64,000 nucleotides of DNA. Source: DATCBF01 sp964401995. Its GTDB lineage: Bacteria > Actinomycetota > Thermoleophilia > Solirubrobacterales > 70-9. Position 1 is the stretch's first letter. Each line of letters begins with the position of its first letter. Shown piece by piece: positions 35,539 to 43,560 of this stretch. The DNA lies in NCBI GenBank assembly GCA_964401995.1, contig CAYOAP010000004.1, positions 124,001 through 188,000 on the forward strand, read 5' to 3'. The notes beneath the pieces were generated by a model. The model made no database searches. It was not told the DNA's origin and was given only the letters and a program-made list of their open reading frames with translations. Both the position numbers and the translations under genes were made by a program.

Positions 35539-37338
35539 CTAGCCCCGCGCGATCAGAGCCCCGATCACCTCCTGCCACCAGGCGCGCTCGGGCGGGTCGT
35601 CGCCCCCCTGGGTGGCGCGGCGCTCGCACCAGCCGGCCAGGGCCCTGCGCCCGCCGATTGCGACGACACCCTTGGTGACTACCGCGTAGCGGCCGTCGAT
35701 GAGAGCGACGAGCGAGCTGGGGCGGTCGCGGCGACTGCGTAGGACCGCGGCCACCTGGACGCCGCCGACGTTCTTCGGCGCTGACGGGTCGTCGCCGTCG
35801 TCGTAGACGGGTCGCACGGTGAAAACCTGGGGCGCGCCGCGCAGGGGCAGCAGCTTCGGCGGCGGCGTCCCGACCGGCCCCTCCTGCCAGCGCCGTGTCA
35901 GTTCCTCGACCTCGTTTCGCAGCTCGCCGCGGACCAGCACGTGCAGCTCGTCGCCCTCGCGCAGCTCGGTCGAGCCGCGGGGAGGGATCGCGTTCCCGTC
36001 GCGCACGATCACATTGACAAGTGCCTCTCGCGGCAGGTCTAGTTCGCGCACCATGTGCCCGGCTGCCGCCGCTCCCGGCTTCAGCCGGTAGGAGACGACG
36101 TCGCCGCCCATGCGCCGGATTCGCCCCGACTCCAGCAGGCGGCGCGGCAGCGCCGGCTCGTCGGTGGTCAGCCCCAGGCGCTGGGCCAGGGGCTCGAAGC
36201 TCGCCCCCTGGATCAGGGTCGAGGTGACGACGACGAAGAAGACGATCGCGAACAGCTCCTGGCCGGCGCCGACCCCGGCGACGACGGGGAAGGTCGCGAG
36301 CCAGATCGGGGTCGCCCCCCGCAGCCCGGCCCAGCCCAGCATCAGCCGCTCCTTCATGTTCAACGGCGCGAAGACGGTGGAGACGAAGGCTGCCACCGGT
36401 CGGGCGACGACGATCAGCGCCGCCGAGAGCGCCAGGCCCTTGACCGCGACGTCGCCGAGCGTGCTGGGGAAGACGAGCAGGCCGAGGAGGATGAAGAGGG
36501 CGATCTGGGCAACCCAGCCGAGCCCCTCGTGGAAGGCGACGATCGTGCGCCGGGCGGGGATGTTGGCCGAGCCGATCGCCAGCGCCGTCAGGTAGGTGGC
36601 GAGCAGGCCGGAGCCGTGGGCGACCTCGGCCAGGCCGTAGGCGAGGCCGGCGATCGCGATCGTCGCCACCGGATAGATGCCGTCGGTCGAGAGCCGGGCC
36701 TTGTTCAGGCCGGCGACGGCGAGGCGGCCCATCGCCAGCCCGATCGCCGTCCCCAGCGCCAGTTTCAGCGCCAGCAGGCCGGCCATGTCGGCGATCCCGA
36801 AGCCGGGCTGCTGGATCCATTCGATGAAGCCGATCACCAGCAGCAGGGCGACCGGGTCGTTCATCCCCGACTCGCCCTCCAGCGAGCGCGCCAGCCGCTT
36901 CTCCAGCTGCGAGCGCCGCAGCACGGCGAAGATCGCGGCTGAGTCGGTGGCGGCGATCGCGGCCCCGACCAGCATCCCTTCCAGCGTACTCAGGCCGAAG
37001 ATCAGCTTCGCCGCCAGCCCGGCGATCAGCGCCGTCACCGTGGTCCCGATCGTCGCCAGCGAGGCGGCTGTGCCGAGCACCGGCCGGATCTCCGACCAGC
37101 CGGCGGTGAGGCCGCCCTCGAAGAGGATCAGGATCAGGGCGATCGTGCCCAGCGTCCGGGCCAGCTCGGTGTTGTCGAAGTGGATGCCGCCGACGCCCTC
37201 GGAGCCGGCCAGCATGCCGAGGCCGAGGAAGAGCAGCAGGCCGGGGATCCGCATCCGGTCGGCCAGCAGCGCGCCGCCAATCCCGGCCGCCAGCAGCGCC
37301 CCGGCGACAAGGATCAGCTCGGCGTCATGTCCGCCCAT
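35539..37338 (-). CDS. CPA1-type Na+(K+)/H+ antiporter with C-terminal TrkA-C domain
   Basis: 599 residues: about 12 transmembrane helices (1-390) and a cytoplasmic TrkA-C/RCK-C-like domain (about 400-500, with RELDLPREALVNVIVRDG), resembling NhaP2/CvrA potassium-proton antiporters. Transport motifs ATDSAAIFAVLRR and GESGMNDPVALLL (the ND pair of electroneutral CPA1 exchangers) are intact. The TAG stop sits within the IS481 target duplication, so the insertion preserved the protein. Third gene of a minus-strand run after GT2 and flippase. Confidence 0.88.
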   Translation of the reverse strand: MGGHDAELILVAGALLAAGIGGALLADRMRIPGLLLFLGLGMLAGSEGVGGIHFDNTELARTLGTIALILILFEGGLTAGWSEIRPVLGTAASLATIGTTVTALIAGLAAKLIFGLSTLEGMLVGAAIAATDSAAIFAVLRRSQLEKRLARSLEGESGMNDPVALLLVIGFIEWIQQPGFGIADMAGLLALKLALGTAIGLAMGRLAVAGLNKARLSTDGIYPVATIAIAGLAYGLAEVAHGSGLLATYLTALAIGSANIPARRTIVAFHEGLGWVAQIALFILLGLLVFPSTLGDVAVKGLALSAALIVVARPVAAFVSTVFAPLNMKERLMLGWAGLRGATPIWLATFPVVAGVGAGQELFAIVFFVVVTSTLIQGASFEPLAQRLGLTTDEPALPRRLLESGRIRRMGGDVVSYRLKPGAAAAGHMVRELDLPREALVNVIVRDGNAIPPRGSTELREGDELHVLVRGELRNEVEELTRRWQEGPVGTPPPKLLPLRGAPQVFTVRPVYDDGDDPSAPKNVGGVQVAAVLRSRRDRPSSLVALIDGRYAVVTKGVVAIGGRRALAGWCERRATQGGDDPPERAWWQEVIGALIARG

Positions 37339-37391
37339 CGGCTGACCCTAGTGAACCGAACGGGGGTTTCAACGTCACTTGGTGACGGTAA

Positions 37392-38774
37392 TCAGACCTG
37401 CTCGTCGAGCATCGCCAAGCGGGCCTCGATCTCCTCCCCGGAGCCCGGCGCCGGCACGTCCTCGGCCCGCCCGTGGGGACGGCGGTAGACGTAGTAGAGG
37501 AGCCCGAAGAGCACCCCGGCGGCGAGCAGGAAGCCGATCTCGACCCGGCGGAACTCATTGCTGACCAAGGGCACGAAGTTCCAGCCGATGAAGAGCGCCG
37601 CGCAGCTGATCCAGCGCACCGCCGCCCGCCGCACCTGGCCCTGGGCGATGCAGGCCTGGTTGACCGTCACCGAGCAGAGGTAGAGCCCCATCCCGACCGC
37701 GACCAGGAGCAGGCCCTCGCGGTCGTAGACGAACTTCTTGCTGAAGGCGATCTGCATCAATTTCGGCCCGGCGATCAGGACGACGACGACGACCAGGGCG
37801 GTGAAGGCGGCGATCCCGAGCAGCACCATCCGCACTGTCTTGCTGAATTCCCGTGCGCTCTCCTCGGTGCCGCTGGCCTGGAGTTTGGTCAGGTGGGGCA
37901 GGATGCTGGTCGAGACCGACTGGAACAGCTGCAGGGGCGCCCGGGCGAGCATCAGGACGTTGAAGATGAAGCCGGCGGCGGCGGCGCCCTGGAGGCCGCG
38001 GGTGATCAGCGGGCCGGCGTTGAGGAAGGCCTGTTCGCTGAACATGATCAGCAGCACCGCGGCGGCGAAGCCGCCGCCCTCGGCGAAAGAGAACTTCTCT
38101 TCCTCCTTGTCCGATGGCGCCTCTGGCAGCTCCTCCTGCTGTTTGGCCCGGCGAGCGAAGGCGAAGGGGACGACCATCAGGCTCAGCGCCGGCGCCGCGG
38201 TGATGCCGATCGCCACCGCCGACTGGCCGCTGAGCACGCCGACCGCGACCATCACGGCGAAGATCGTGCGGAAGCACGATTCGGAGAGGATCAGCGCTAC
38301 GAAGAGGCCGAAACGCTGGTTGCCGGCGAGGAAGCCGCGGGCGAAGTAGCTGGCGGCGTAGAAGAGGACCGCCGAGAAGAAGACCCAGTAGAGGGTTTCG
38401 TTGCCCTCCAGCAGCCCGTTCTGGATCGGGCCGCGCAGAGCCAGGGCGACGACGGCGAAGAAGAGCGAGAGGCCGAACTGGATCGTCGAGGCGACCCGCA
38501 TCGGCTGGCTGACCGCCTCGCCCTTCTCCAGGCGCTCGGAGATGTGGCGTGAGAGCAGCTGTTCGATCGGCCGGTAGAGGGTCGAGATCGTGATGAAGAC
38601 GGCCGACCAGAGCACCGTGATCTGCCCGTAGTCGGGCTTGGAGAGGACGTGCGAGGCGATCAGGAAGTAGGCGTAGGTGATCAGCCCGGTGAGGCCGACG
38701 CCGACCGCCAGAAAGCTCGCGGTCTTGCCGTAGTCGGCGGAGGCCGACCCCTGCTTGGCCTGCGCTTCGCTCAT
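37392..38774 (-). CDS. Polysaccharide/lipid-linked oligosaccharide flippase (MOP superfamily)
   Basis: 460 residues, 12 or more hydrophobic segments, with an N-terminal pattern (ASFLAVGVGLTGLITYAYFLIA) like Wzx/MurJ-type exporters. A charged cytoplasmic loop (EELPEAPSDKEEEK) splits the protein into two halves. It probably flips a lipid-linked sugar made with the overlapping glycosyltransferase gene (ATGA overlap at 38771-38774). Exact substrate unknown. Confidence 0.78.
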   Translation of the reverse strand: MSEAQAKQGSASADYGKTASFLAVGVGLTGLITYAYFLIASHVLSKPDYGQITVLWSAVFITISTLYRPIEQLLSRHISERLEKGEAVSQPMRVASTIQFGLSLFFAVVALALRGPIQNGLLEGNETLYWVFFSAVLFYAASYFARGFLAGNQRFGLFVALILSESCFRTIFAVMVAVGVLSGQSAVAIGITAAPALSLMVVPFAFARRAKQQEELPEAPSDKEEEKFSFAEGGGFAAAVLLIMFSEQAFLNAGPLITRGLQGAAAAGFIFNVLMLARAPLQLFQSVSTSILPHLTKLQASGTEESAREFSKTVRMVLLGIAAFTALVVVVVLIAGPKLMQIAFSKKFVYDREGLLLVAVGMGLYLCSVTVNQACIAQGQVRRAAVRWISCAALFIGWNFVPLVSNEFRRVEIGFLLAAGVLFGLLYYVYRRPHGRAEDVPAPGSGEEIEARLAMLDEQV

Positions 38775-39760
38775 CGATCGTTTGGCTTGCCGGGCTCGTA
38801 GTGAGAGGGCTCGACGCCGAGTTTCAACTCGACTCGCCGCACCCGCTCGAAGACGCGCTGCGTCATCACCCGCTGCCCGGCGAGGAGGTCGCCGATCACG
38901 CCGAGGGCGAAGAGCTGGACCGAGACGATGAAGAGCACGGCGCCGAGGATCAGCGACTGGATGTGGCCGCTGCTCTTGCCGTTGAAGATCCAGTCGATCA
39001 GGAATGGCATCCAGGCGGCGAGGGCGAGGACGCCGACGATCAGGCCGGCGGTGGCGAAGACCCGCAGCGGCTCGTAACGGGCGTAGATCCGCAGGATCGC
39101 GCCGCTGTTGCGGCGCACGTAGGCGCCGGTCGAGGCGAAGAGGCGCGACTCCCGCGTCTGCGGGTTGGTGCCGATCTCGACCTGGTCGACGGCAACCAGC
39201 ATCTTCCCAGCCTGGATCAGGCTCTCCAGGGTGTAGGTGAAGCTGTCGACGACGAGCAGGCCCAGCGCCGCCTCGCGGTTGTAGGCGCGAAAGCCGGAGG
39301 TGGTGTCGGCGATCTCGGTTCCCGAGAGCCCCCGCACGACCCAGCTGCCGAGGCGCTGCAGCGCCTTCTTCGGCCCCGAGAAGTGCTCGATCTGGCTGAC
39401 GCGGCGGTCGCCGACGACCATGTCGGCCCGCCCGGCCAGGATCGGCGCGACCAGCTTCGGGATGTCGGCGCCGCGGTACTGGTTGTCGGCGTCGGTGTTG
39501 ACGATCAGGTCGGCGCCGAGCTTCAGGCAGGCGTCGAGCCCGGCCTGGAAGCCCGCCGCCAGGCCCTTGTTGTTGGTCAGGCTGACGATGTGCTCGACCC
39601 CGTTATCGCGGGCGACCTCGACCGTGCGGTCGGTCGAGCCATCGTCGATGACCAGCAGCTCGACCGTCTCAATTCCCTCGATCGCGCGGGGGATATCGGC
39701 GATCGTCTGGGCGAGCGTCGCCTCCTCGTTGAGGCAGGGGATCTGGATGATGAGCTTCAC
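38771..39760 (-). CDS. Family 2 glycosyltransferase (DPM1/GtrB-like) with membrane anchor
   Basis: 329 residues: GT-A catalytic domain (1-230) with IPCLNEEATL, LLVIDDGSTDRT, NTDADNQY (DXD-type metal site) and ADTTSGFRAYNR, then two transmembrane helices (about 235-310), as in polyprenyl-phosphate sugar transferases. GTG start at 39760; no strong ribosome binding site. Shares a 77-bp divergent promoter region with ribD. Likely makes a lipid-linked sugar for the adjacent flippase. Confidence 0.88.
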   Translation of the reverse strand: MKLIIQIPCLNEEATLAQTIADIPRAIEGIETVELLVIDDGSTDRTVEVARDNGVEHIVSLTNNKGLAAGFQAGLDACLKLGADLIVNTDADNQYRGADIPKLVAPILAGRADMVVGDRRVSQIEHFSGPKKALQRLGSWVVRGLSGTEIADTTSGFRAYNREAALGLLVVDSFTYTLESLIQAGKMLVAVDQVEIGTNPQTRESRLFASTGAYVRRNSGAILRIYARYEPLRVFATAGLIVGVLALAAWMPFLIDWIFNGKSSGHIQSLILGAVLFIVSVQLFALGVIGDLLAGQRVMTQRVFERVRRVELKLGVEPSHYEPGKPNDR

Positions 39761-39771
39761 GGGGGCGGTCA

Positions 39772-39789
39772 GGGTACTCGTAGGTACCC
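39772..39789. promoter_or_regulatory. Inverted repeat in the GT2/ribD divergent promoter
   Basis: GGGTAC and GTACCC arms with a 6-nt spacer. It overlaps the likely -10 of the minus-strand glycosyltransferase (TACCCT at 39771-39776) and lies upstream of the rib -10. Possible regulator site. Confidence 0.45.
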
Positions 39790-39800
39790 CGGAAGGGGGG

Positions 39801-39827
39801 TAGAATCCTGGTTGACTGACCAGTCAA
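39801..39827 (+). promoter_or_regulatory. rib operon promoter with TetR-like operator
   Basis: TAGAAT at 39801-39806 is a good -10. Five bases further, TTGACTG-AC-CAGTCAA (39812-39827) is a 7-bp inverted repeat with 2-nt spacer over the predicted transcription start, resembling operators of TetR-family repressors. Only 10 nt then remain before ribD ATG, so no FMN riboswitch can fit. Confidence 0.6.
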
Positions 39828-39837
39828 TCGGTTTCCG

Positions 39838-40881
39838 ATGAACGCCCAGCAGACAGACATCGAGCGGCTTCATCTACGGCGGGCGCTGGAGCTTGCCGAG
39901 GGCGGGCGCGGGCGCGTCAGCCCCAATCCGCTGGTCGGCGCGGTGATCGTCAGGGACGGCGAGGTGGTCGGCGAGGGCTTCCATGCCGAGGTGGGCGGGC
40001 TGCATGCCGAGCGGGCGGCGCTCGAGGATTGCCGCAGCCGTGGCGTCGATCCGGCCGGGTCGACGATGTATGTGACCCTGGAGCCCTGTGCCCACCAGGG
40101 CCGGCAGCCGCCCTGCGTCGAAGTGATCCTCGAGGCGGGCATCGCCCGGGTCGTGATCGCCTCCGACGATCCTTCCGAGAAGGCAGCCGGCCGCGGCCCC
40201 GGGATCCTCCGCGACGGCGGCGTCGAAGCCGAGTTTGCTGCCGGCGAGGAGGCTGGCGCCGCGCGCCTGCTCAACCAGCCCTTCCGCAAGCACGCCCGCA
40301 CCGGCCTTCCCCTCGTCAGCCTGAAGATGGCGATGTCGCTCGACGGCCAGACCTCGACCGTGCCGGGAGACTCGCCCTGGATCTCCAGCGAGCGCAGCCG
40401 CGCCCTGGTCCACCGTTGGCGCGCGGAATCGGACGCGATCGGCATCGGCATCGGCACCGCCATCGCCGACGACCCTCTGCTCACCGCCCGCGACATTCCC
40501 GACGCACGCCAGCCGATCCGCGTCGTCTTCGACTCCAAGGCCCGCCTGCCGCTTGACTCCCAGCTGATGCGAAGCCTCGATCAGTCTCCGCTTCTCGTCG
40601 TCGTCGCTCCCGGGGCCGACTCAACCGCGCTGCGAGGCGCCGGAGCGGAGATCGTGGTCGCCGTCGGCATCGCCGCCGCTCTCGCCGATCTCGGCCGCCG
40701 CGGCATCACTAGCCTCTTCCTCGAGGGCGGCAGGACCCTGGCGGCGGCTTTCGTCGATGCCGGGCAGATCGACGAGGCCCGGGTCTTTGTCGCGCCTATC
40801 CTGCTCGGCGAGGCGAGCCGCCTCACCGCGGTAGACGCAACCGAAGACACCCTGATCACAACCCGATTCAAGGAGTGGTGA
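39838..40881 (+). CDS. ribD: Bifunctional riboflavin deaminase/reductase
   Basis: 347 residues: N-terminal deaminase (zinc motif GGLHAERAAL and EPCAHQGRQPPC, about 1-145) and C-terminal 5-amino-6-(5-phosphoribosylamino)uracil reductase (VSLKMAMSLDGQT, LFLEGGRTLAAAF). First gene of ribD-ribE-ribBA-ribH; the end provides AAGGAG for ribE. Promoter with a TetR-like operator upstream. Confidence 0.95.
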   Translation: MNAQQTDIERLHLRRALELAEGGRGRVSPNPLVGAVIVRDGEVVGEGFHAEVGGLHAERAALEDCRSRGVDPAGSTMYVTLEPCAHQGRQPPCVEVILEAGIARVVIASDDPSEKAAGRGPGILRDGGVEAEFAAGEEAGAARLLNQPFRKHARTGLPLVSLKMAMSLDGQTSTVPGDSPWISSERSRALVHRWRAESDAIGIGIGTAIADDPLLTARDIPDARQPIRVVFDSKARLPLDSQLMRSLDQSPLLVVVAPGADSTALRGAGAEIVVAVGIAAALADLGRRGITSLFLEGGRTLAAAFVDAGQIDEARVFVAPILLGEASRLTAVDATEDTLITTRFKEW

Positions 40882-41486
40882 TGTTCACCGGCCTGATCCA
40901 GGACGTGGGGACGATCGAGTCGGTCGACGCCGGCGCCGACGGCGCCCGGCTGCGCATCGCGACCAGCCTCGCCGGCGAGATCGGCCTCGGCGACTCGGTC
41001 GCCGTCAACGGCATCTGCCTGACCGCGACCAGCCGCGATGCCGCCGGCTTCGAGACCGAGGCGATGAACCAGACCCTCGAGGTGACCGCCCTGGCTGGGG
41101 TGGCCCCGGGCGACCGGGTCAACCTCGAGCTGGCGATGCGAGCCTCCGACCGGCTCGGCGGCCACATCGTCCAGGGCCACGTCGACGGCGTCGGCGCCGT
41201 CGCCTCGATCGCCGAGGACGGCTTCGCCCGCCGCCTCCGGGTCGGCCTCGCGCCCGAGCTGCTGCGCTACGCGATCGACAAGGGCTCGATCACCCTCAGC
41301 GGCGTCAGCCTCACGATCGCGGATTTGGGCGACTCTTGGGTAGATGTTTCCCTGATCCCTGAGACGCTGGAGCGGACGATCTTGGGCGAGCTCGCCCCTG
41401 GAGACAAATTGAACGTCGAGTGCGACATCGTCGCCAAGTACGTGGAGCGGATCATGGGACCATTGGCTGGAAAGGAACGAGCGTGA
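40881..41486 (+). CDS. ribE: Riboflavin synthase alpha chain
   Basis: Dismutates two 6,7-dimethyl-8-ribityllumazines to riboflavin. 201 residues of two tandem beta-barrel repeats: MFTGLIQDVGTI with VNGICLTAT, and GHIVQGHVDGVG with LSGVSLTIAD. ATG at 40881 with AAGGAG five bases upstream; GTG codons two steps earlier are less likely. Stop overlaps the ribBA GTG. Confidence 0.95.
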   Translation: MFTGLIQDVGTIESVDAGADGARLRIATSLAGEIGLGDSVAVNGICLTATSRDAAGFETEAMNQTLEVTALAGVAPGDRVNLELAMRASDRLGGHIVQGHVDGVGAVASIAEDGFARRLRVGLAPELLRYAIDKGSITLSGVSLTIADLGDSWVDVSLIPETLERTILGELAPGDKLNVECDIVAKYVERIMGPLAGKERA

Positions 41487-42808
41487 GCCATATGACCGAG
41501 ACCCAGAAGACAGAGGACACGGGCGTCGCGACAGGGGAGAGCCCCTTCTCGACGATCGAGGAAGCGATCGAGGAGGTCCGGCGCGGCCGGATGGTCGTCG
41601 TCTGCGACGGCGAGGACCGCGAGAACGAGGGCGACCTGGTGATGGCGGCGCAGTTCGCGACGCCGGAGGCGGTCAACTTCATGGCCAAGGAGGCCCGCGG
41701 GCTGATCTGCCTGGCGCTGACCGCCGAACGCTGTGAGCGGCTCGGCCTCAACCTGATGGCGGCCAAGAACGAGGCGCCGCTGCAGACCGCCTTCACGGTC
41801 ACGATCGAGGCGGCCGGCGGCGTCAGCACCGGCATCTCGGCCCACGACCGCGCCCACACGATCCAGGTCGCGATCGACCCCAACTCGGGCCCGCGCGAGA
41901 TCGTCGTCCCCGGCCACATGTTCCCGCTGCGGGCCAAAGAGGGCGGCGTGCTCGAGCGCACCGGCCACACCGAGGCCAGCGTCGACCTCGCCCGCCTCGC
42001 CGGCCTCACCCCGGCCGGCGTCATCTGCGAGGTGATGAACGACGACGGCACCATGGCCCGCGTCCCCGACCTGATCCCCTACTGCGCCAAGCACGGCCTG
42101 AAGATGGTCACCGTCGCCGAGCTGATCGCCTACCGCCGCCGCACCGAGAAGCTGGTCGAGCGGGTCGTCGCCACCGCCCTGCCGACCTCCTTCGGCGACT
42201 TCACCGCGGTCGGCTACCGCTCCCTGGTCGACGACAAACACCACGTCGCGATGGTCAAGGGCGATGTCGCCGGGGTCGAGGACGTGCTCGTCCGCGTCCA
42301 CAGCGAGTGCCTGACCGGCGACGTCTTCCACAGCATGCGCTGTGACTGCGGCGAGCAGCTGGCCTCGGCGCTGGCGATGATCGAGGAGGAAGGCCAGGGC
42401 GTGCTCCTCTACCTCTCCCAGGAGGGCCGCGGGATCGGCCTGCTGAACAAGCTGCGCGCCTACAAACTGCAGGAGGAGGGAGCCGACACGGTCGAGGCCA
42501 ACCTCAAACTGGGCCTGCCCGCCGACCTGCGCGACTACGGGATCGGCGCCCAGATCCTCGGCGACCTCGGCCTGACCAGCATCCGCATCCTCACCAACAA
42601 CCCGAAAAAGATCGTCGGCCTCGAGGGCTACGGGCTCTCGGTCAGCGAGCAGGTGCCGATCGAGTCCGCTCCCAACGTCCACAACGAGTCCTACCTGCGG
42701 GCCAAGCGCGACAAGATGGGCCACTCGCTGCACCACCAGGGCCTGGCCCTCGACGAGGAGATGATCCACGACGAGGAGGAGCGCGACGCAAAGGGCGGCG
42801 ATGGCTGA
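41483..42808 (+). CDS. ribBA: 3,4-DHBP synthase/GTP cyclohydrolase II
   Basis: Supplies both riboflavin precursors. 441 residues: DHBP synthase (1-205) with CDGEDRENEGDLVMAA and SAHDRAHTI; GTP cyclohydrolase II (206-441) with RVHSECLTGDVF and RCDCGEQL zinc Cys residues plus YLSQEGRGIGL. GTG 41483 overlaps the ribE stop and has AAAGGA 5 nt upstream; ATG 41492 is the alternative. Overlaps ribH by 8 nt. Confidence 0.95.
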   Translation: MSHMTETQKTEDTGVATGESPFSTIEEAIEEVRRGRMVVVCDGEDRENEGDLVMAAQFATPEAVNFMAKEARGLICLALTAERCERLGLNLMAAKNEAPLQTAFTVTIEAAGGVSTGISAHDRAHTIQVAIDPNSGPREIVVPGHMFPLRAKEGGVLERTGHTEASVDLARLAGLTPAGVICEVMNDDGTMARVPDLIPYCAKHGLKMVTVAELIAYRRRTEKLVERVVATALPTSFGDFTAVGYRSLVDDKHHVAMVKGDVAGVEDVLVRVHSECLTGDVFHSMRCDCGEQLASALAMIEEEGQGVLLYLSQEGRGIGLLNKLRAYKLQEEGADTVEANLKLGLPADLRDYGIGAQILGDLGLTSIRILTNNPKKIVGLEGYGLSVSEQVPIESAPNVHNESYLRAKRDKMGHSLHHQGLALDEEMIHDEEERDAKGGDG

Positions 42809-43292
42809 GGCGGGGGCCTTCCTCGAGCAGTTCAGCGATGAGGAGAAGGCCACGCTGGCGCCGCTGCGCTTCGCCGTCTGCGTCGGCTGCTTCTACGAGG
42901 ATCTCGCCCAGCGCCTGCTCAACGGCGCCAACGAGGGCTTCGAGCTGGCCGGGGTTCCGGCCTCATCGGTCAGCCAGGTCTCGGTCCCCGGCGCTTACGA
43001 GCTTCCCTACGCAGCCAAGCTTCACGCTGAAAACGGCGGCTACGCCGGCGTCGCCTGCCTCGGCGTCGTCATCCGCGGCGAGACCGACCACTACGACTTC
43101 GTCTGTGCCGAGGCCGCCCGCGGCATCCAGGACGTGCAGCTGCAGACCGGCGTCCCCTGCGCCTTCGGCGTGATCACCTGCGACAGCATGGAGCAGGCCC
43201 TGGCCCGGGCCGGCGGCGGCAAGCGCGACCAGGGCCGCAACGCGGCGCTCACAGTCGCCCGCATGGCGCTGCTGAAGCGCCAGCTGGCTTAG
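42801..43292 (+). CDS. ribH: 6,7-dimethyl-8-ribityllumazine synthase
   Basis: Condenses the pyrimidine and 3,4-DHBP to the lumazine. 163 residues. VPGAYELPYAAK, GVVIRGETDHYDFVC with catalytic His, GVITCDSMEQAL and GRNAALTVARM are hallmarks. An N-terminal extension of about 20 residues is longer than usual. Starts within the end of ribBA; closes the rib operon. Confidence 0.95.
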   Translation: MAEAGAFLEQFSDEEKATLAPLRFAVCVGCFYEDLAQRLLNGANEGFELAGVPASSVSQVSVPGAYELPYAAKLHAENGGYAGVACLGVVIRGETDHYDFVCAEAARGIQDVQLQTGVPCAFGVITCDSMEQALARAGGGKRDQGRNAALTVARMALLKRQLA

Positions 43293-43337
43293 ACCGGCCG
43301 CAGCGTCGCGACTGCTTCTGTAGCATCACCGATCCCG

Positions 43338-43529
43338 ATGGCCAAGGTATGTCACAGCTGCGGCAAAGGACCGGCGTTTGGCCAGTCCCGAAGCCACTCG
43401 ATGGTCGCGACCAAGCGGCGCTTCGATCCGAACCTGCAGAAGGTCCGGATCCAGGAGAAGGGCAGGACCATGCGCGCTTATGTCTGCACTCGCTGCTTGA
43501 AGTCAAACAAGATCGTTAAGGCCGCCTGA
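43338..43529 (+). CDS. rpmB: 50S ribosomal protein L28
   Basis: 63 residues with two Cys pairs (CHSCG and CTRC), the zinc-binding C+ form. TAGCAT at 43321-43326 is 11 nt upstream of ATG, giving a short leader. Stands alone between the rib operon and the convergent MMPL gene; upstream of fakA-recG as in other actinobacteria. Confidence 0.95.
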   Translation: MAKVCHSCGKGPAFGQSRSHSMVATKRRFDPNLQKVRIQEKGRTMRAYVCTRCLKSNKIVKAA

Positions 43530-43560
43530 AGGCCGTCTGACGCGGCGCCGGGAGGCTTGG

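Noticed and set aside
39761..39837. FMN riboswitch before ribD
   Set aside because: The -10 to start distance is about 32 nt, too short for an RFN element, and none of its conserved loops is seen.
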